Shown here piece by piece: positions 61,037-64,000 of a stretch of DNA of 64,000 bases (position 1 is its first letter; each line of letters opens with the position of its first letter). Location: assembly GCA_903813345.2 (NCBI GenBank), contig CAIIXF020000006.1, forward strand, positions 7,180,989 through 7,244,988, in the 5' to 3' direction. Under the pieces are notes generated by a model, which was not told where the DNA came from, searched no databases, and saw only the letters and a program-made list of their open reading frames with translations. The DNA is from Owenia fusiformis. Its lineage: Eukaryota; Annelida; Polychaeta; Sabellida; Oweniidae. Made by a program: the position numbers and the translations under genes.

Positions 61037-61685
61037 CACGCCTAACCATCGACAACGTACAGTGACACAATATACGGTTGTACACTTAAGCTGTACGTTC
61101 ACGTTGTCATGTTTGAAGCAAAAATTGTGATGTCGATTTTGAAAGATTTATCTAAGGAATATGATGAAGTATTTCATGTTTAAATTCATATGCATGCTCT
61201 TGCAAAGACTTTATCTTTCTAATTACATTAATCACGCGGTACTAACTTCGACCGTTTATTTGAATTTTTGATCTACCAGATTTTTGAAAATCAAAGATTA
61301 CGAGTCTCATACTACACCGTTTTTCTTCGAACTTGTTCCATTCAAAGCATAACAAAAAATGCCTTTCTGTTGGTGTTAATTAATCTTCGAGCAGTGCTCC
61401 AGTTTTTTTTAGGTAATTCCCCCACATAATTGACCAGTTGGAAAATGTTGGTTATATTTACATGGACATGGGTGGAATTACCTAGAAAAATTCGTGCCCT
61501 GCTTGAGAATCTGTTAACTTAATAAGAAAGTTTAAAGTCTTGCCAAGAGTATGTACATGAAATTAAACATGAAATACTTCATCATATTCCTTAAGTAAAT
61601 CTTTGAAAACCTACATCACAATTTTTGTTTCAAACGTGTAACGCCCGTATATTTTGTCACTGTACGTTGTCGATGGTTAGGCGTG
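61037..61685. mobile_element. 649-bp foldback transposon with 5-bp target duplication
   Basis: The end CACGCCTAACCATCGACAAC is exactly inverted at the right end (finishing GGCGTG), and pairing continues through CGTACAGTGACA. The arms pair over roughly 170-200 bp, for example at ATGAAGTATTTCATGTTTAA and its near-complement around 61563-61583. The target TAACT is duplicated at 61032-61036 and 61686-61690. It has no transposase. The 5-bp duplication and CAC start are shared with the element at 47997, though the remaining end sequence differs. Confidence 0.9.
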
Positions 61686-62173
61686 TAACTATGAAAATAT
61701 CCGAGACATTGGTTGCGATGGTGATCATAGCTAGTATGATCTGCGCATGTCTGAAAATCACCGTAAGCAGCATCCAAGATGTTCTTATATAGATGTGTAT
61801 AAACTAGACTAAATCTTAGTGAAACGCCCAGCTGTCTTTTTATTGCAAAATTACATAACAAAATGACATCTTTCAAAGTATTGCTGGTTTGAATCAATTA
61901 TTTATACAAGATGAAATAAAAGCAGGCTATCATTTCTTTTTTATTCGTCTCAGTGGGAAGTAATTTCAAATTATCCGTGAATTATATGGCAGTTTTATAA
62001 TCTTAGCGATCTTTCTGCATCGTAGTAAATAGTAAATGCTCATGCTTAATTAGGCATGGTTTTTGCGATTTGTGCATTCCATAAGATAGTAAAGTAGTAC
62101 AGATAAGAATGACAAGGATCGAAACATATAAGGAAAATTCCTCCAGTATATTTGAACAAGGCATTTACATGCA

Positions 62174-62240
62174 AAATGTCACCATCTGCCATTTGTTACA
62201 GACACCGACCGCCGAACACCAACCACCAACCAGTAATCAT
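62174..62240 (+). repeat. Short structured dispersed repeat, copy B (partial)
   Basis: AATGTCACCATCTGCCATTT then GTTACAGACACCGACCGCCG matches copy A closely for about 50 nt and then diverges. The closing GGTGGTGATAT block is missing, so this copy looks truncated. Confidence 0.55.
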
Positions 62241-62918
62241 TTCGGTCAAAAAGTCAGATAATTTCAAAATCTCCTAAAAATGACCGAATTGGTCAGGAAA
62301 TATTAGAATTCTGAAAAGATCAAGGAAAACAAGAAGTCAGCGAATTTTAAATTGATGAAATTGTGAAAAATTGACAATTGAACCACAAACTACATAAATA
62401 CACATGTACACTGCAGTCATAGTCTCTTCTACTTTGATTTCTTGTGGCAAAAAATTATATAATGCGTAGTGAGGTCCAAAACCATTTTTAGATCATGCAT
62501 AGATTTTAAAAATATTCTTGATAGAGATGCAGAAGTTTCCTCTGCAATTGTTCTCTTCTAAATGGAATAAATAAGTCATCATGATGGTTCTGGATAAAAA
62601 TGGTTTATAGACACTAGGATATGAATCCAAGTATACAGTTGTCAGGATAATATTTGAAGCAACAATTTTAAAATGATATGAGACATCCCTCAAATTATAG
62701 TATCATTCGCCCATAATTTGTTTTCAATGTTTTTTTATGGCTCAGTACACCAGGGGACATCAAACATTTTATTATAACGTATTCTTAGACTTCAGTTCAG
62801 ATAAAAACCTTGGAAGTATCCCTGGTCAAAACTAGAATATCTGACTCATTACACATTTAGATGTGTCTCTCTGATAAACCCTTTAAGTCTAAGTCTTTAT
62901 CTCGTGCATTGACATACC

Positions 62919-63020
62919 AAATGTACTACCTGCCATTTGTTACGGCCGCTGATCGCCGAATAACGTCCCCGAAAAAGGTCGGGGACTGTAACAATACGTC
63001 ACCACTTATGGCGGTGATAT
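62919..63020 (+). repeat. Short structured dispersed repeat, copy C
   Basis: AAATGTACTACCTGCCATTT then GTTACGGCCGCTGATCGCCG. TTGTTAC (62937-62943) pairs with GTAACAA (62988-62994). Inside, GTCCCCGA (62965-62972) pairs perfectly with TCGGGGAC (62979-62986) over a 6-nt loop. It closes with ATGGCGGTGATAT, as in copy A. Confidence 0.6.
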
Positions 63021-64000
63021 AATTACTACGTAAAGTTGTAACGTCAAGATTGCCACAATAAGTTTCCATTGACATTTTTTTGCCTGTGAACCTTTCTCAT
63101 TCAAATAGCGTTAAGTCAAAGTTATAATAGTTATTTCGCCCACCCTGTATGCACACAATCCTGCAAATGTTTTAAAACATTCATGGAAAGTTACGAGACG
63201 AAAATATTGCAAATTACAATCTGATTCATGGAGCTCTACCACGGGATACTAGAGTATCCGCGTATATTGAGTATGACCGGTTCTAAGCTTACGAGTGTGA
63301 CCGTATTTCTGTTCCAAAAAACAGACGAGGTGAGTACTTGCTTTTTATGAACACTTTCGAACGTTTTCTTTTTATCCTACTTGGTCAATGAATGATACTT
63401 GGTATACTTATAATGCCAGGCATATCACAAGGGGCCTTAATCAAGAGAAAACGTATTAATATTAGATTGAAGCCGTAAAATCCTAGTTTCCAGCATCTTT
63501 GATCAGTTTTTGTGTAACACAACGCAACTCCGAAGAGGATGACACATCTTATGTATAATATATAGCTAGATCTACGAATTAGTCATGAATATTTTAAATA
63601 ATTTAGCCTGCTCTGTCCAAATATGATACATCTTTGAATTTTTGAGAATACGAATGTCACTGGTGCCCCATTGTTTGAGAATACGATTGTGAAACAATCA
63701 GTGGGCCGTGTTACACTCGTTTCCATGACATTTCACAAGCGTATCCTCTGGGAAAAGATAAATCCTTCTCTTGCTCACTCTACGGAGGATCATATAAACT
63801 GAGATTTGGAGATCTTGTTTAGGTTAGCCATAAAAAGGTTTGGGATTTGTTTTTTTCAACTGTGATATTAATGATTTGGCTCTAAGGCGAGAAATCTGTA
63901 CTTTCTGATTGATATTCCATTATGAACAGTTACATTGCTAAAATAGCTCATGTTTAACATTTTTTTGTTACATTACTATTAAATACAGCATAAACTATAT
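63021..64000. other. Non-coding DNA to the window end
   Basis: No supported gene. A partnerless CCCACCCTGTA, a mariner-type end, lies at about 63140. Confidence 0.45.

Overview
This is a window of an AT-rich animal genome. Genes are split by GT-AG introns, there are non-coding 5' exons and AATAAA poly(A) signals, and the intergenic DNA is full of short repeats. The mix of genes (a Tectonic, TADA2B, an intronless TRIM-NHL gene) and the many small foldback DNA transposons point to a marine invertebrate, perhaps a lophotrochozoan. I cannot place it more precisely.

Layout: (1) 1.7-4.2 kb, + strand: a zinc-finger regulator whose whole reading frame lies in one exon. It ends in an Ikaros/Hunchback-type finger pair and carries a CtBP-type motif and five SUMO-type sites. 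(2) 9.97-25.54 kb, - strand: a complete 12-exon Tectonic gene (660 residues), a ciliary transition-zone protein. I assembled it exon by exon, and every splice phase closes. Its 6.2-kb intron 11 holds an intronless TRIM-NHL gene on the opposite strand (11.3-13.2 kb) and a 5'-truncated LINE. Intron 1 holds a 2.5-kb foldback transposon. (3) 25.5-27.8 kb: a compact head-to-head promoter shared with TADA2B (+ strand, SAGA subunit). (4) 29.8-30.9 kb: a 32-bp minisatellite. (5) 31.9-36.2 kb, possibly to 41.0 kb, + strand: an unrecognised His/Gln-rich protein in five exons, with a possible alternative last exon. (6) 42.4-45.7 kb, - strand: a two-coding-exon, four-transmembrane claudin/PMP22-like protein. 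(7) 46-64 kb: no convincing gene. This stretch holds several inverted-repeat elements, a 326-bp tandem array and short structured dispersed repeats.

The genes form no single pathway. The only arrangements that look functional are the shared promoter of the Tectonic and TADA2B and the nesting of the TRIM gene. The most distinctive unexplained material is the mobile DNA: two foldbacks with perfect 5-bp target duplications and CAC-starting ends, a 134-bp palindrome inserted apparently without target duplication, a dispersed repeat whose 16-nt palindrome is kept by paired substitutions, and a three-copy hairpin repeat. I found no tRNA, rRNA or CRISPR array.
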